Shown one piece after another: positions 24,437 to 39,453 of a DNA stretch of 64,000 bases. Every line of letters begins with the position of its first letter. Positions within the stretch are counted from its first letter, which is position 1. Source of the DNA: Globodera rostochiensis (taxonomy: Eukaryota; Nematoda; Chromadorea; Rhabditida; Heteroderidae); contig JAEVLN010000005.1 of NCBI GenBank assembly GCA_018350325.1, positions 1,994,142 to 2,058,141 of the forward strand, in the 5' to 3' direction. The notes below the pieces were generated by a model. The model was not told where the DNA came from. It ran no database searches and worked only from the letters and a program-made list of their open reading frames with translations. Position numbers and translations under genes: made by a program.

Positions 24437-27310
24437 TCATTTATGCTTGTGCCCTAACCTGGACAACAACACTGGAAGCATTTAATGTCGTAATTTTATT
24501 CTGAAATCAGATAATCGACCAGACAGCGTAAGTTTTAAGTCCATAAACAAACAGAAGAATATAAGCGCAGAATATACAGTCATTTAATGAACGAATTTGC
24601 GACACAATTATTTCATCCCTTTTATGAACACTCATCCGGCTTCGGCGAGGAGGTCCGCGGTTCCATCTAAAACATCACCAAAATATTAAAAAAGCAAAGC
24701 CAAAAAAAACTGCCAACCATCGGTGACACGAGCGGAAAAATGGCGGACAACTGACTGCACGAAAATGAGCGCTTGCGAGTGCCGCGCATGCCCTCGCCGA
24801 TCTTGTGGGAAGGCGTCGCCTGAAGAGGTTGCTGCTGCCTGTCGCCATGCAATTTCAACGCGCGCACAGCCGTCCGACCGGCGCCCATAGTGGCGCAACC
24901 AAACACATTACGGCGAGAAGCGGAAGAAGGCACAGAACGACCCGGCGTTGTCGGCCTCGACGGAGTTGAAAATTGCTTAAACAAATAAAATAGGAGACGG
25001 GCTTTCTTTGAATTTGGCTGTTTTTAGTGCGCGGACCCCCCCCCCCCCCCCCCCCTCCCCGGCCCCAACCCGCCATTTACCCGCGTGTTACTTAATTGCA
25101 AATAAAAAAAGATAATGATTTATGCAAATTTGTAGCGCCGTGTTGTTTTAAACTGTAACGCGTTTAATCCTATACTTTTCGAATACGTTAATTTATAGGC
25201 CATACGAACCTTTTGAGCCTTCTGCACTTCTTTGTCTTGCTGGTATCCTTGCATCACTGACTTTGCGTACTGATCCGCTCGCTTTCCATCAACGACAATG
25301 TCGTCAACACTGAACTGCTTCACATACTCGTCGCAGAGTTCACGAAGTTCATCCAACAACTTCGGAACTTTTTGTTCGACCATTTTCCTTTGCTGATTCC
25401 GGGATTTTATTTTACTTTTTGAAGACATTAAACAACCTTAAGCTTTGTGTTCAGACTTCCGGCCCGATTCTTATAGAACGATGCGCGGCATACGCGTCTT
25501 TCGGTGTCCAACTTTTGCTTCCAGCTCGCCATCCATTCGTTCAGTTTGTCAAAGACAGGCTTTGCACGTTCGTATACCTCTTGACGGGCTCGAACTTCTT
25601 CCTCCAGACTTTGCAGTTGGCTTTCATTGAGGAGCTCTGACAATAATTAATTATAAAATAAAAAGAAAGGCGATAATATACTCAGGTTAGGCTTCGTCGG
25701 ATATTCCGTGGAGAGCGGCGGTCGAAAACATTTTGTGGCCAAATCATCCAATTTGACAATGAGCTCAACGTAGCGGAAGGCGACCTGCTCAATCCACGCG
25801 TCGTATTGGTCTTTCAGCTAAAACCTCATTAGATTGAAACGGATAGACGTATTGGGCTTAAATCACCCACCCGTTGGTTGATGGCGCCCATCTTTTTCAG
25901 AACCTCCGATGACAACACAACCGAATGATTGTGCAGATCGATGCGCAGGCAATGAAGGTCGTCCTCTCCGATGCTGTTGTTGGCCGGCAGCTGGATGGAC
26001 TCGTAAATGCTAAACAAATACAATTTTATTTTGACTTTTGACAAAGAACGGAACAAACCGTTTGCTTTCCGCCTGAAGTTGAAGGGCTTTCTCAAGCCGT
26101 TTGTTGAACAGGCTGCGCACCGTCTTGATCTCGTCATTAAGTTTGCCGAGCTCAGCTTCTGTCAAAATCTAAAGAAAGAATACCCATCAGCCTTTTTTTT
26201 TAAATTTCCGAATACTCTGTCATGGACTCCTTCAACAGAATGAGCCATCGTTCCGGTCTGAACACACAATTCTCGTACAGAGTAATTTGTCTTCCAACGA
26301 TTTCCTCCCTTTTAACGACCAATCGGTTCATTTCCGTGTCGAGCGCTTTCAACTAAACGTGAAAAACAAAAAATATCGCAAGCAATTAGCAATAAATACC
26401 AATGCAATGGAGTCGGGAGGATAAAGCGATTCTTCGAAAGATGGCAAAGCCAAAAACTTTCTCAGATTGGACACTGCCTCTCGACGAGCTTCCAAATCAG
26501 CAACGACGCTTCGAATCATCTGAAACAAACAGCATAAAAGAACCTCCTTTCTCTCTTACTTCCTCTTCCGATGACCGAATGTCGCCCAACAAATTGTGAA
26601 CATATTCGGAAGCTTGTTGTGCTCGATGTTCACGAGTTGGCATATCCATGTGGACCCGGTTCCAAAGCTCATTAAGACCGCAAAATGCACTCCGGATGGT
26701 ACGAGCCAAATTTTCTGCAGAGTCTTCGACGCCAATTCTAAAAGGACAAACGTTTTTAAATCATTGATTTTAAGAATAACAAAACAACGACCTCTGTCGT
26801 TGTGGAAATGAGTCGGGAGTGGAAGAAAGCGGACTGGCAAAGATGGAAGTTGCATTGTTTGTCGTTGACATTATTATATTGAAATCTCTGAACACAGCTT
26901 GGAGAGATAGTTTTAAATTTACAACAAACATCGGACCCCCAAATCCCGCATTACTACAGTCTAAGTTCTTTAAAATTGTGAATGAACTTGGAATAATTAA
27001 ACGGATTTTTGAAATTAAAAACTAGCGGGTTACCCCCAACTCGTCCCAGACATCCCATCCCCACACGCACGCAACTAATGCCCATCGCCCATAAAATTCC
27101 ATCTATTTTTTGATCTAAAACAATAAAACAAAACGAAATTGAAAACTACAATTAAATTGGTCAAATTTGTGGCGTCACTATGGGTCAAGCCCTGCAGCTG
27201 CAGCAGAGAAAACCCCCTGCCCATACTATTTCGCCTTTTCCTTTCTTTCTCCAACCGTTCTCTTCTTTTAACGTTCTCTCTCACCTTTTCAACCAACAAA
27301 AAAGCATTAC
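24437..27310. repeat. segmental duplication, copy 1
   Basis: Nearly identical, including introns and flanks, to 40373-43808 in direct orientation. The offset is 15,936 bp at the left end, rising to 16,497 at the right, mostly because of an insertion in copy 2. Homology starts at about CATTTATGCTTGTGCCC and ends near ACCTTTTCAACCA. Copy 1 has a run of 20 C at 25036-25055 where copy 2 has 10. Confidence 0.9.
24632..26855 (-). pseudogene. PRC1/Ase1/MAP65 microtubule bundler, copy 1 (frameshifted)
   Basis: Antiparallel-microtubule crosslinker of the anaphase midzone (PRC1; SPD-1 in worms). The start is ATG 26855, with an N-terminal helix IRSAFCGLNELWNRVHMDMP. Long helical exons follow, including LKDQYDAWIEQVAFRYVEL and EEEVRARQEVYERAKPVFDKL. 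The family-defining stretch FYKNRAGSLNTKLK then QRKMVEQKVPKLLDEL matches the FTNRGG region of PRC1. The tail TPSRPTTPGRSVPSSASRR resembles the C-terminal Cdk/basic region. The stop is at 24632-24634. Relative to copy 2 it lacks 10 bp at 26269/26270, in the exon encoding TLYEK/YEALCVQT. The frame therefore shifts early and most of the protein would be lost. Otherwise it differs by only a few substitutions. It is called a pseudogene on the frameshift alone; an assembly error or allelic copy is possible. Confidence 0.7.
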
Positions 27311-27449
27311 GCAATTCTGTGCCATTCTTGGTCCCAAAAAACGGGCTACACCGTAAAGCCGGACTTGCATGCTTCGGTATTTAATCGTAATTTTCTTATT
27401 TTAAGGGTTCAACAGCCAATAACTATTCTTTTACCATACTTTTATAACG

Positions 27450-29891
27450 ATGCTGTCATCTGGAATTGTAGAAAAAAAGGTTTTCAAACGAAAATTAGAA
27501 CGCTTCAAACGCAGTACAGCAAAAAAGCGTGATGCAAACAAAAAGCAATATATCGGAGATGATATTGAGATTTCTGATAGTAATAAAGAAGAACGTTCGA
27601 ATTTGGAAGGTCAAGATGAAACTAAGAATGTGGGAATCGGCGAGCCGGAATCTGAAGAATCAAAGACAATCTTCGACGATGCCACGGCAAAAGAGCAGGT
27701 CTTTCTTCTATAAATTCAAGCATAAGCTTAAATAAATGGTTTTGTTTTAAGCCGCCGCAGCAAATGCTTCTGAAGTCTTCGATTCTCACCGACATTCGCT
27801 TCTCCTCTCTCCAGGGGCGGGTGTCTGAGACCACACTGAGGGCTGTCGAGGAGATGGGCTTCGAGCGTATGACCGAAATTCAGGCCAAGAGCATCCCGCC
27901 ACTTTTGGAGGTCGATTTTCACGCACCCAACAGAAAGGCGTTTCCATGGGTTGCTTTATCTCTTTGATTTTTAGGGAAAAGATGTACTCGGATCCGCAAA
28001 AACGGGGAGCGGTAAGACGCTGGCTTTTCTCATCCCAGCAATTGAATTGCTGTTAAGGAATGGCTGGAAGCAGCATTTCGGTAAGCGATAATGCCTCCGG
28101 GTTTGGACTTTAAGGAATCGGTTCTCATTCTTTTTTATTAATTTTCTAGGCACCGGTGTGCTTATTATTTCACCGACTCGCGAATTGTCAATGCAAACTT
28201 ACGGAGTTCTTTATGAGTTGATGGAGAAACATCCGAGCATTTCGCATGGACTCGTCATGGGCGGTGCCAATCGTCAAAATGAAGAAAAAAGACTTTCCAG
28301 CGGAATCTCCATTCTTGTTGCGACCCCGGGCCGTCTACTCGACCATTTGCAGGTGTTTTGGTTAGAATTAATCTAAAATCCATCTAAAATTTATGGGTTT
28401 TTCGGAAGGAATGTTTTAATATCATTTCCACTGTGAGGGAGTCCATTCGATTCTATTTTAAGCCTTTCTGTTTTTTCTAGAACACTTCAAACTTTTTGGT
28501 TCGCAATTTGAAGTGTTTTATCGTCGATGAAGCGGATCGCATTTTCGACATTGGCTTTGAGCAGGAGATGCACCAAATTATCAAATTGCTGCCGAAGAAA
28601 CGGCAAAGTGTGCTCTTTTCAGCCACCTGTTCGGCCAAAGTTGACGAGCTGGTCAAAACTGCGTTGAAGACCGACCCATTGAAAATTGGAGTCATGGAGC
28701 CCCAAATGGACCCAAGTGAAATGGCGACGGTTGAGGGGTTGGAGCAGGTCGAGCGAGACAATGCATTTGTATTATTGTTGCCATTTTTTAGGGGTACGTT
28801 GTTTGTCCATCTGAAAAGCGTTTTCTTTTGCTTTTTACCTTCTTGAAGAAAAATCGGAGTAAAAAGGTAAGCGCTTTTACCAGACAATTATTTGAAAACA
28901 TTCTAATTTCCATCCAAAAACATCTTCAAATCATCAATATAAAAATGCCTGTTTTAGATTATGGTGTTTTTTTCGTCTTGTGCCTCTGTCAGATACCATA
29001 ACGACTTGCTGAATTTCATTGACCTTCCCGTCATGAACATCCATGTCGGTTCAACCTTTTTGTCACCGGATTTATGACCTGTGTTCCTTCCTTATAGGGG
29101 AAGCTAAAGCAACAACAGCGAACGCGCACCTTCTTCCAGTTCTGTCAGGCTGCGTCGGGCACTTTATTGTGCACCGATGTTGCCGCCCGCGGTTTGGACA
29201 TCCCCCGCGTGGATTGGATTGTGCAGGTTCGTCTACAACCACGACTCTGAATTAAATTTACTCAGTACGATCCACCCGACGAACCCCGCGAATACATTCA
29301 CCGGGTGGGGCGGACGGCGCGTGGGGACACGGGCACAGGACACGCTCTTCTGATTCTGAGGCCGGAAGAGCTTGGTTTTCTCCGTTTTCTCAAAGTCGGC
29401 CAAAATACTCGCACCAAAAAGTATTGAAAACTCAATTAGGCAGCAAAAGTGACTCTGAACGAGTACGAATTCTCATGGAGCAAATTGGCGAACATTCAGC
29501 CTCAACTCGAGCAGGTGATCTCGCGGAATTACTACTTGAACAAATCGGCTCGCGAGGCATACAAGTGAGTCCAATTTTGTAATCATTTTATTCATCAAAT
29601 TTGTTCAGGGGCTACGTTAGGTCGTATGACTCCCATTCTCTGAAGAAAATATACAATGTGAACACACTGGACCTCATTCAGGTGTGGCTCTTTCAGAATT
29701 TAAAGTCTAAACTTTAATCGAAGGTGTGCAAATCGTTCGGCTTTGAAACGCCTCCCTTTGTCGATTTGCCGGTGTCGAACAAACCGAGGACGAAGGATAA
29801 CAGGACAAAATTTGCTGGCGGATTGAAGGGGAAAAGGCCGAAAGTTGAATTTGTGGCTGGAGGAATTAAAAAGAGAAAACAACAGGAATGA
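27450..29891 (+). CDS. DDX18: DEAD-box RNA helicase DDX18/Has1
   Basis: Nucleolar ATP-dependent RNA helicase for 60S/18S pre-rRNA processing. ATG 27450; the first exon encodes a Lys/Glu-rich leader. The core reads [17 protein letters not shown], then [20 protein letters not shown] (Q motif), [16 protein letters not shown] (motif I), PTRELSMQT (Ia), [11 protein letters not shown] (Ib), [10 protein letters not shown] (II) and [11 protein letters not shown] (III). The second RecA domain holds [29 protein letters not shown] (V) and HRVGRTARG (VI). The spacing and the AKTGSGKT form of motif I are typical of Has1. The C-terminus ([16 protein letters not shown], then a Lys-rich tail) matches the Has1 extension. 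Short introns interrupt at about 27699, 27911, 28082, 28353, 28748, 28866, 29227 and 29563. Stop at 29889-29891. Confidence 0.93.
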
Positions 29892-29923
29892 TCAAAAACT
29901 GTCAACTGATTGCGGACGATCAC

Positions 29924-29977
29924 TAGGGTTGGACAAACTCGGGTTATCCGGGACCGGTATCCGGGTGTCCAACCCTA
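29924..29977. mobile_element. 54-bp mini-MITE with 8-bp TSD
   Basis: TAGGGTTGGACAA...TGTCCAACCCTA with exact ACGATCAC at 29916-29923 and 29978-29985. The ends match the larger element at 39454-39840. Internal sequence is only a few CCGG-rich turns (CCGGGACCGGTATCCGG). Confidence 0.85.
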
Positions 29978-29985
29978 ACGATCAC

Positions 29986-30495
29986 TTTTAATGATTGGCA
30001 ATTTTTGTCCCGTGAATTCATTTGAGGAAGTTACCCTTTTTTGGACAGACTAAAGCCCGGCGGGAGTAACCGCTCCCGCTAAATTTTGAACTCTTGCTCC
30101 AGGGTTTTTTTTGTTACCGGGATTTAGTTAGATTATAAAAAAGAGGATGTTTTGATTTGGTGAGCGAAATGAATTGATTTCTCATTTATTCACCATTTTG
30201 TTTTTGTCGTGTTTATTGTTTGTTGTTAAATGTTTTTAAAGCTGTTCGAATTTGTCAAACAAAGCTCTCATTTACTAAAATGATAAGTGCTTATATCGCA
30301 TAAATTGTCCGTTTTTCGTAAATTTATAGTAAAAGCTCGCTGACTTGAATCCGGAAATTTTTTTGAGTCGGAGTAATGAATTTGTTTTTTTATCCCGTTT
30401 TTTCGAAATGGGAGGTAAGGCATTTTGTTTAGCTGAACAGAAAGTTGCTTTTATTTTTATACTTAAAAAGAGGACTTTTCAAGACGAAATAACAA
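29986..30495. other. intergenic, no gene seen
   Basis: 3' flank of DDX18 and 5' flank of TDP2. AT-rich; nothing recognisable. Confidence 0.5.
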
Positions 30496-32127
30496 ATGTC
30501 CGATTTGACTGACGACGACGCGGAGGAGGTAAAGGAAACGGACGAACGAATTTGTCCACTGAATTTATTCTTTTTCAATTTAATTTGTTGCCAATTTGCA
30601 GGTCATCAGACAGTTCGCGGAGATAACGGAAACGGACGAAGCATTTGCCCATTTCATTCTCCAAGACGTCAATTTCGACCTTGAAGTATCAAATTTGTTA
30701 ACTTTAAATGGTTTTGATTTTTGAATAATTTCCTTTTTTGACCGATTAGAATTCGAATCGCCATGCGAACCTTTTGCCCGTCTTTTTCCGTTTAGCGCGC
30801 CCTGGCCCATTATTACTCAGCCGATGACCCGGAGACCGCCTACAAAAATTTCCGAAGGGATAATGGCGACTCGGGGGGAACAATGTCAAAAAGTGCAGGG
30901 AATGAGGTGGATGAAGAGGAAGGGTCGGGTGGGACCCCAAATGACGTCTCAAAGGGTAAACAGCCGCCGCGCAAACGCTCGCGCCCGGCGGATGATCCAC
31001 AAAATGCAGCATTTCCGGCCGAACTGACGTTGGTCTCGTGGAACGTGGACGGACGCGACGAACGCAGTCTGAGCAAACGCTTTTTGGCGGTGCTGTACAT
31101 CATTGCGAGGTTGAAAATCGGGCGGTCGAACGGAATTGGACACTTTGCCCCAGAACGAACCCGGAAGTGATCTTTTTGCAAGAGATGACCACGGAGCTGA
31201 TGCCGCGACTCTCTGAGCTTATGAGTCCGATGTACAATTTGGTCGTCTCCGATACGTATAACCCGCAATATTTCTGCGTCACACTCGTCAGTAAGGTGAG
31301 ACAAAATGCAATTCCATCCGAGCAACGGTTGAAGCACTTTCCATTTCCAGAACATCCGAGTTACCCATTCCGAAGTGATTCCCTTCTCCAACACCCAAAT
31401 GGGCCGTTCGATGACAGTCATTCAAGCCCAATGGCAGCGTCTTCGTCTTGTGTTGGTCAATGTTCATTTGGAAAGCTGTCGCGAGCACGGCGAAGTGCGG
31501 AAGGCACAGTTTAAACGGTGCATGGAGAAAATTGGCACGACGGTTGGCTCGGATGCCGCGGAAACGCTGGCTGTGTTTGGTTTGTTTTGGTCGATTTTAG
31601 ACAGTAAATTCGGTTTTTCATGGATTTAGGGGGCGACCTTAACATTCGGGACAAGGAGGTGCCTAATAATCGCACACAAAAGGCTAAGAATTGTTTTTGT
31701 TATGTGAAAGGTCGCAGAAGTCAAAGCGGACGCAGCTGCGAACCTTCCGGAGATGCGTGACGCGTGGGAGGCTGCCGGTTCGGATGGGAGCCTGCGCTTC
31801 ACCTGGGACATGTGCCGTAATGACAACTACCGCGACAGGGGGCGCGCCCGGTGCCGCTTTGATCGCGTGTATTTTGCTGGACCCTATGAAGATGTGGAGT
31901 TCAATTTGGAGGGCACCAGTCGCATCAGAGGTGAACTTGCCCAACTTCTTGTGCTGAATCTTTTCTTTCCAGGGCCAGACTGTTTTCCGAGTGATCATTT
32001 TGCCATTATCTGTCGCTTTGTGAGTCCGCGCAATGTCCAGGACCAAACTGCCAATGCAACTTCTGCTGCTCGCTCGAGCAGCACTTCGACGACGACCGCA
32101 GCAACTGTTGCTCAAATGGAGAACTGA
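30496..32127 (+). CDS. TDP2: tyrosyl-DNA phosphodiesterase 2
   Basis: Mg2+-dependent phosphodiesterase that removes trapped topoisomerase II from DNA 5' ends. ATG 30496, with an N-terminal UBA-like segment (IRQFAEITETDEAFAHFI). An acidic/basic linker follows (GKQPPRKRSRPADD, possible nuclear signal). The EEP-fold catalytic motifs appear in order: LTLVSWNVDG (TWN-like, Asn ligand), VIFLQEMTTE (catalytic Glu), VFGGDLNIRDKEV (GDxN) and FPSDHFAIIC (SDH). The SerTrpAsn form replaces the common ThrTrpAsn. Between them MTVIQAQWQRLRLVLVNVHLES matches the family core. Introns lie at about 30529, 30685, 31107, 31294, 31584, 31664 and 31930. Stop at 32125-32127. Same strand as and 336 bp upstream of the RPT6 gene. 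Confidence 0.9.
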
Positions 32128-32462
32128 ACGGTGTGATGGATCGTTGAAATGAATTCTATGAACTGTTGTATCCTATTCACATGGTAGATTTAAGTGCTTT
32201 CTCACTTACTGGCCTTCTGTTTTATTATAAAAATGACATTTGGTCCCTCCACTTTCTTTTCTGTCTTGAGAGATGAGACATTGCTTTGATCTCCTTCCAA
32301 TATATTTTCATCATTTTTTTAAGCTGAATGATAAAACACCGATCGACTCACTGTTTCATATTTGTTCACTCAAATTTTACCTCTTTTTGTTTAAGGAGAA
32401 TTTACTTTTTATGAAACAAAAATAATATTAAATTTGTTATTGATTATATAAATAAAACGTCG

Positions 32463-34313
<1,851 letters not shown>

Positions 34314-34594
34314 GTGGAGAAAGGGCGTGACAACGAACAAAAACGCTCTGATCGGACGATATGACACTTTTTTTGCGCAAATTTCCCCCTTTTATATACG
34401 AATATATTCGGTCAAAATTTTGTCTGAACGGACTTTGTTTGCTTTTCTCGTTCAATTAAAGGCAATTGCGCTGACATTTATATTTTCTTTTGTTTTTTGA
34501 ATCGAAGAAAGGATTTTTGCATCGTCAAATTGAAATTGTCCGTTTGCGCGGTCGGCGACTGAACGTATTTACGTGTCAACATCAATCAAAGGGA

Positions 34595-36139
34595 ATGACC
34601 GAATCGAATGGCTCTGTTGGGCAAGGCGCCGTCCACAATGGCATTTCCATGCCGTTTTGGTTTGGCTTTGTCCATGTGAAGGCGGACGGTGAAAGTGTAC
34701 AAATTGAAGACAATTTGTCATTAAAAGTTAGCCGATTTAAAGTGCCAAAGGACGGCGATGAAAAGGTGTAAAATGTGGGGATGGACAAGTTTTGATAAAT
34801 CGCTTAATTTTGGCAGTTTTCCATTGCTGACGTCGGCGCGACGGATCGATTTATTTTCTTTTTGGGGCAAAACGCAATTTGCGCCTTCGATTTGCGAACT
34901 GAGATGAGTTTTTTGGATCAAAACGCCGATTGGAAAGTCTTACCTCGTGCGATTCGTTTTAGGCATTCTCCAAAATATTCACAGAAAGTCCGGATGGGTC
35001 TTCCGATGAGAAATGGGCCCCGGTGGAGGTCGAATTGAACCATTCCGAAGTTGCTGGTACGTCTTGCAGTTCGGCCGTTGCCCTTAGTCAGCAATTTTGC
35101 CATTGGAATGCTCTCAGGGGCCGTAAAGGAACTGACAAATTCCAAGTTGGAAATTCCTTAGTAATTAATTCTTTAAGAATTTTGTTTAATTTAGTGTTCT
35201 GTTTTTCCGAAGTCCAATCGGTTTTTGGTTTGCACTGCATTTGGCGCCTTTTTGGCCACAAACTCTGGGGACCGGGCCATTTTGAAGAGGTGAAAGTGTT
35301 CGCATTTGCCCAAACCCCCAAAAACATTCAGAATTTGCGATTCGCGCCTCGGGCACAATTTGTTGGAAACGAAAACGTTTTATTTGCCGTTTCCGATACA
35401 AAAAGTACTCATTTTATTCGAAAAACAAAAATTGCCGAATAACTTTTTTTGTCAGATCCGCGCCGGGAGAGACCATTTGACGATTTTGGACGCTTTAAAC
35501 GACCAAATTTGGAGTTTGGGGACGGGGACGCGGGGTGAATTGGGCGACGGCCGAGTGGAGGCGGACAATTGGGGGGAGGGGCCGAGGTGAAGAGAAATTC
35601 AAAGCCCTTTTTTTTACATTTGGTCGTCTGATTGATATTATTTCGATTATTTTGGACGGATTGTGAGTTTCGCCGATGTCGGCATTCGCTGTGTGGACAT
35701 TGAAAGTGGCGCGTGGCATTCGTTGGCACTGACGGCGGAAGTCAGTCGATTAAAACGACGTTTTGGAAACGTTTCCATTGCCCCCCAGGGCGATGTCTAT
35801 GGATGGGGATGGAATGGGCACGGCCAACTTGGCCAACCGTCCAGCGAATTCTCCATACAACCAATGCCGTTTCCGTTCGATTTGGGCGATGAAACGGTCG
35901 CGTTTTGTTGCGAATTTCCGAAATTTGTGCAACTCGCTGTGTCACAAAATCACTAATGCACAAAAAAAAAAAGAAAGCTATTCGAACGGAATGCGTTCCA
36001 AAGACAGAATTTTGCCTATAAAACCCATCATTATGCATCAAATCCCCTAATAGGGTAGATCGCTCCTCTAAATAGCGGAACCGGACAACTTGGCGCAATC
36101 AGTCGTATTTTTGTGCCAACTTGTCGCGCTGAGTCATAA
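34595..36139 (+). CDS. RCC1-repeat protein, RCCD1-like
   Basis: Beta-propeller protein with RCC1 repeats. RCCD1 in vertebrates partners the KDM8 dioxygenase in chromatin regulation. ATG 34595; an N-terminal MPFWFGFVHV recalls the WFGFGF start of RCCD1. RCC1 blades: QIRAGRDHLTILDALNDQIW then SLGTGTRGELGDGRVE (35455-35550), VDIESGAWHSLALTAEG then DVYGWGWNGHGQLGQPS (35690-35845), then a Met-Pro-Phe-Pro segment also seen in RCCD1 (VQPFPALLDLP in human). A last exon encodes GTGQLGAISRIF and stops at 36137-36139. Introns between 34770 and 35460 and near 35930-36075 are uncertain, and one blade may be incomplete. It lies 281 bp after RPT6 on the same strand. Confidence 0.7.
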
Positions 36140-36942
36140 CTTTCTTTGTTTAATTCAAATCGCCTAGCTCTTTTCTCTTATAGCATCTACAGACATTACA
36201 TATGCTTCCGAATGGTAATAAGATCATTTAATTTGTTTAGCTAACAAAAAAGCTTTGAGGCACCAGACCAATTCATTCCTTTCACTTTGTTTCAATAAAT
36301 CCAGCAGATTAGTGAATGTGACAAAAGCATTAGTGATTTTGTGCCTTTTTGAGACTTTATGCACGCGCCATGGAACTTTTCTGTTAGTTTAGGCCATCGC
36401 AATTCGTTGTGTCGGCAATAATTCGTTTCTGCTTCTCAGCGGTGGGAATGAACTCGCGTTTGGTGAAATTTGCGCTGATCAGAGTAATATTAACAATTTT
36501 CAGATCAAAATCATTAAAAAAACCTCTCATCATTAGCCTTTTTCTTGAGGAATTTTTTAAAAACTAAAACCAACTCAACAAATTTGAACAAAATTCCGAA
36601 ATTTTAGCACTTTAAAAAAACACGAGAAAGTTTGACAAAAAATTTAAAAGTTTGAATTTCGTTGCTTTTTTTATGGAACTTTTCCAAAAATGCCGAAATA
36701 GTTTTTAAAAACCCTGAAATAGATTCTTATCGAAATAGGGTTTTATAGGTGCTAAAGTCGCTCTAATTCAAACATTTTTTCGAAAGAATGCTATTTTTGG
36801 GCCTCTCCCATCACCGCCTATCCGCAAAAAAATAGGTAAATCCCTAAAAACCCGCGCCCTACTTCATCTTATCATCATCATCATTATTATTTATTAAAAT
36901 ACTTTACATTTGCAAAACAATCCCAAAGAAATAGAACAGAAA
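36140..36942. other. intergenic, no gene seen
   Basis: AT-rich spacer between the RCCD1-like gene and DBR1. Contains simple ATC/ATT repeats (about 36866-36895) just upstream of DBR1. No conserved element recognised. Confidence 0.45.
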
Positions 36943-39180
36943 ATGGCCGCGCGGGGAACGGACACTTCCGTCGCCGGAGGGCAGCAATCGGCCGAAATTG
37001 GAGTCGAAAAGGACGCAAACGCCGGCGGCGACGGGCTGAGCCCGGCGCCGAAGAGACAACGCCAACAGCGACTGCTGCGAATGGCGGTGGTCGGCTGCAG
37101 CCACGGCCAATTGGACGCCATTTACGACAGGCAAAGCGGCAAATATTTTACAATTTTAGCCCGTCGATTGTTTTGTTTAGACTTCGCGAATTGGAAGGCC
37201 AAAGGAACGTCAAATTCGATTTGGTCATTTGTTGTGGCGACTTTCAAGTCAATAAAAAGGCCATTTTTGGATTAATTGGAGGCGTTTTAGGCCATAAGAA
37301 ACCATGGCGATTTGCAACATTTCCACGCGCCGTTCCATCACCGCAAATTGGGAACCTTTTACAAATATTACAGCGGAGAAAAAGTACTTTTTGTTTTGTT
37401 TTTATTTCATTTTCAATAAAATAATTAAATTTTGTCGAAAGGTCGCCCCCATCCTGACACTTTTTGTGGGCGGAAACCACGAAAGCAGCGGCTTTATGGC
37501 CGAACTGCCAAACGGCGGATGGGTGGCGCCGAACATTTTTTATATGGGCTACGCCTCGGTGGACAAAACGGACAAATAAATAAAATCCCACCGACCGCTT
37601 GTTCAGGTCGTACGCTTTGGAGGCCTCCGAATTGCCGGACTTTCTGGCATTTTTAAGCCTGGCGATTACAACAGAGGTAAGGCCGTCCAAATTTGGAATT
37701 TCCATGCCAATAAATTGTCCAGACCGAAGCAACTCCCCCCGGGGGGGGGGCCAAATGACAAAATTTCTTTGAATAATTTTCGGTCATTTTGAACGGCCGC
37801 CCTTCCGCGAGCGCGGCTCCGTCGTCTCCGCTTACCACGTCCGTTCGGTGGACATTTTTCGGTTACGCCACTTAAAAGGTTCAAAAAGTGAGAGAGAACC
37901 ATCGAAAAACATAATTTGAAGATGCTTCTCCTCCACTGGACATTTTCTTTTCGCACGATTGGCCCGCGGGGATAACCGATTTTGGCGATTGGGAAACGCT
38001 TTTGCGCATTAAGCCACACTTTGCGGAGGACGTGAGGGCTAACCGACTGGGCAATCCCGCGACGATGGAGTAGGCCATTGGGGGGGGGGAGGGGATTCCG
38101 ATTCATTTGTTTAAAGTTTTTAACGATATTTGTTAAATTTTCAGTCTCGTCCACGAACTTCGACCCGCCCATTGGTTCGCTGCCCATTTGCACGTCCATT
38201 TCACCGCCGTTGTGCCTCACTCGGACCAACCGGCGGGCCCCGGCGCTTCAGTAACGCGCTTTTTGGCCCTGGACAAGCCAAACGAAAACCCGCGAAGACG
38301 CTTTATCGAATTTCTTCAGTTTCCAATCGCGGAAGGTGGCACTTTCTTCTAATAGAATGGCCAATTCACGGCAAAATCGAATTAAGATGCCCAAATGGAA
38401 CTCGCCTACGACCCCCAATGGCTGGCAATTCTCCGTGCCACCGATGAACTCACCGAATGCACAGACGGAGTAATCAGAGAATCGAGAAAATTGAAATCCT
38501 TTTAGACAAATTTAAGCTTTTTTGGGGTTTTTTACTTTTTTTTGCTATCAAATGGCCGTCAAAAGGCATTCTTCCGTTCAGACGGTGTTTATGCCAACGG
38601 CCATTTTAACTCCAAAAACGTCGGACATCGACGCCCTTTTGCCAACTTTAGGCAGCGACCTTCGCATTCCGTTCAATTTCCGACACACCGCGCCACCGGA
38701 GAGAGAGCCATGGAATTCCAAAGGGAGGCCGCCGTCACTTTATTATCGGTGGGTTCGGCAACAAAAAATATGCCCAAACAAAAAGCGTGCCATTGCACCA
38801 AATGCCGTGATTTCGTTACAGAATCATTCCGTTTTTATTTTCTGCTTCATTTTTGTGAGTGAAAATGTCCAATTGCGTTTCAGAAACCCACAAACGCAGC
38901 AATTTTGCGAACGTCTGGGCATCCGGGACCTAAATTTGCTATTTGCCCAAAAATCTGCTGACTTTCTCGGCGTCCCGCACTTCCTCAACCTTACGCCATC
39001 ATCGGAATCGCAGCCAGAACTTCGACCACTCACTGAAGCAACGACAACAACGGCTGCAAATCCGGATGAAATCGACTTGGGCGTGGACGAAGTCGGCCGC
39101 ACTTTTGCTATTTAATGCAAATTTTATTTTAGTTCGGAAGCGAAGATTTTATCGTCGATGTACCGGAAGAGGTCAAATGA
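36943..39180 (+). CDS. DBR1: RNA lariat debranching enzyme
   Basis: Metallophosphoesterase that cleaves the 2'-5' bond of intron lariats. ATG 36943 with a low-complexity leader of about 45 residues before the conserved start [16 protein letters not shown]. Metal-site motifs appear in order: [38 protein letters not shown] and [10 protein letters not shown]. Diagnostic segments include [44 protein letters not shown] and HFERPPF. The C-terminal domain keeps [17 protein letters not shown] and an acidic [11 protein letters not shown]. An intron then joins to [15 protein letters not shown], with the stop at 39178-39180. The first intron (37131-37180) has a GC donor. The junction before HFERPPF needs an acceptor ending CG (37781-37782) instead of AG. 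Confidence 0.9.
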
Positions 39181-39453
39181 CGTACAATAAAAAACACTTT
39201 TGCAAAGGCACAATGACATTTCACCGCCGGGAATTTCACCGCCGGGAATTTCACCCTGCGGGAATTTTACCACTAAATAAAATGCTTTTTGAACAGGCAG
39301 TGACTATAAAAGGAGAGAGCTTGTTTATAATACAAAGGCTCTAGATGGGCAAAACACGCCATTCTTTTTGACAGATTAGCGTAAACATTCAACACAAAAA
39401 GTGGTTATATTGTGAGCAAAAATTGGACTGTCCTTCATTTTATTGATTGAAAC

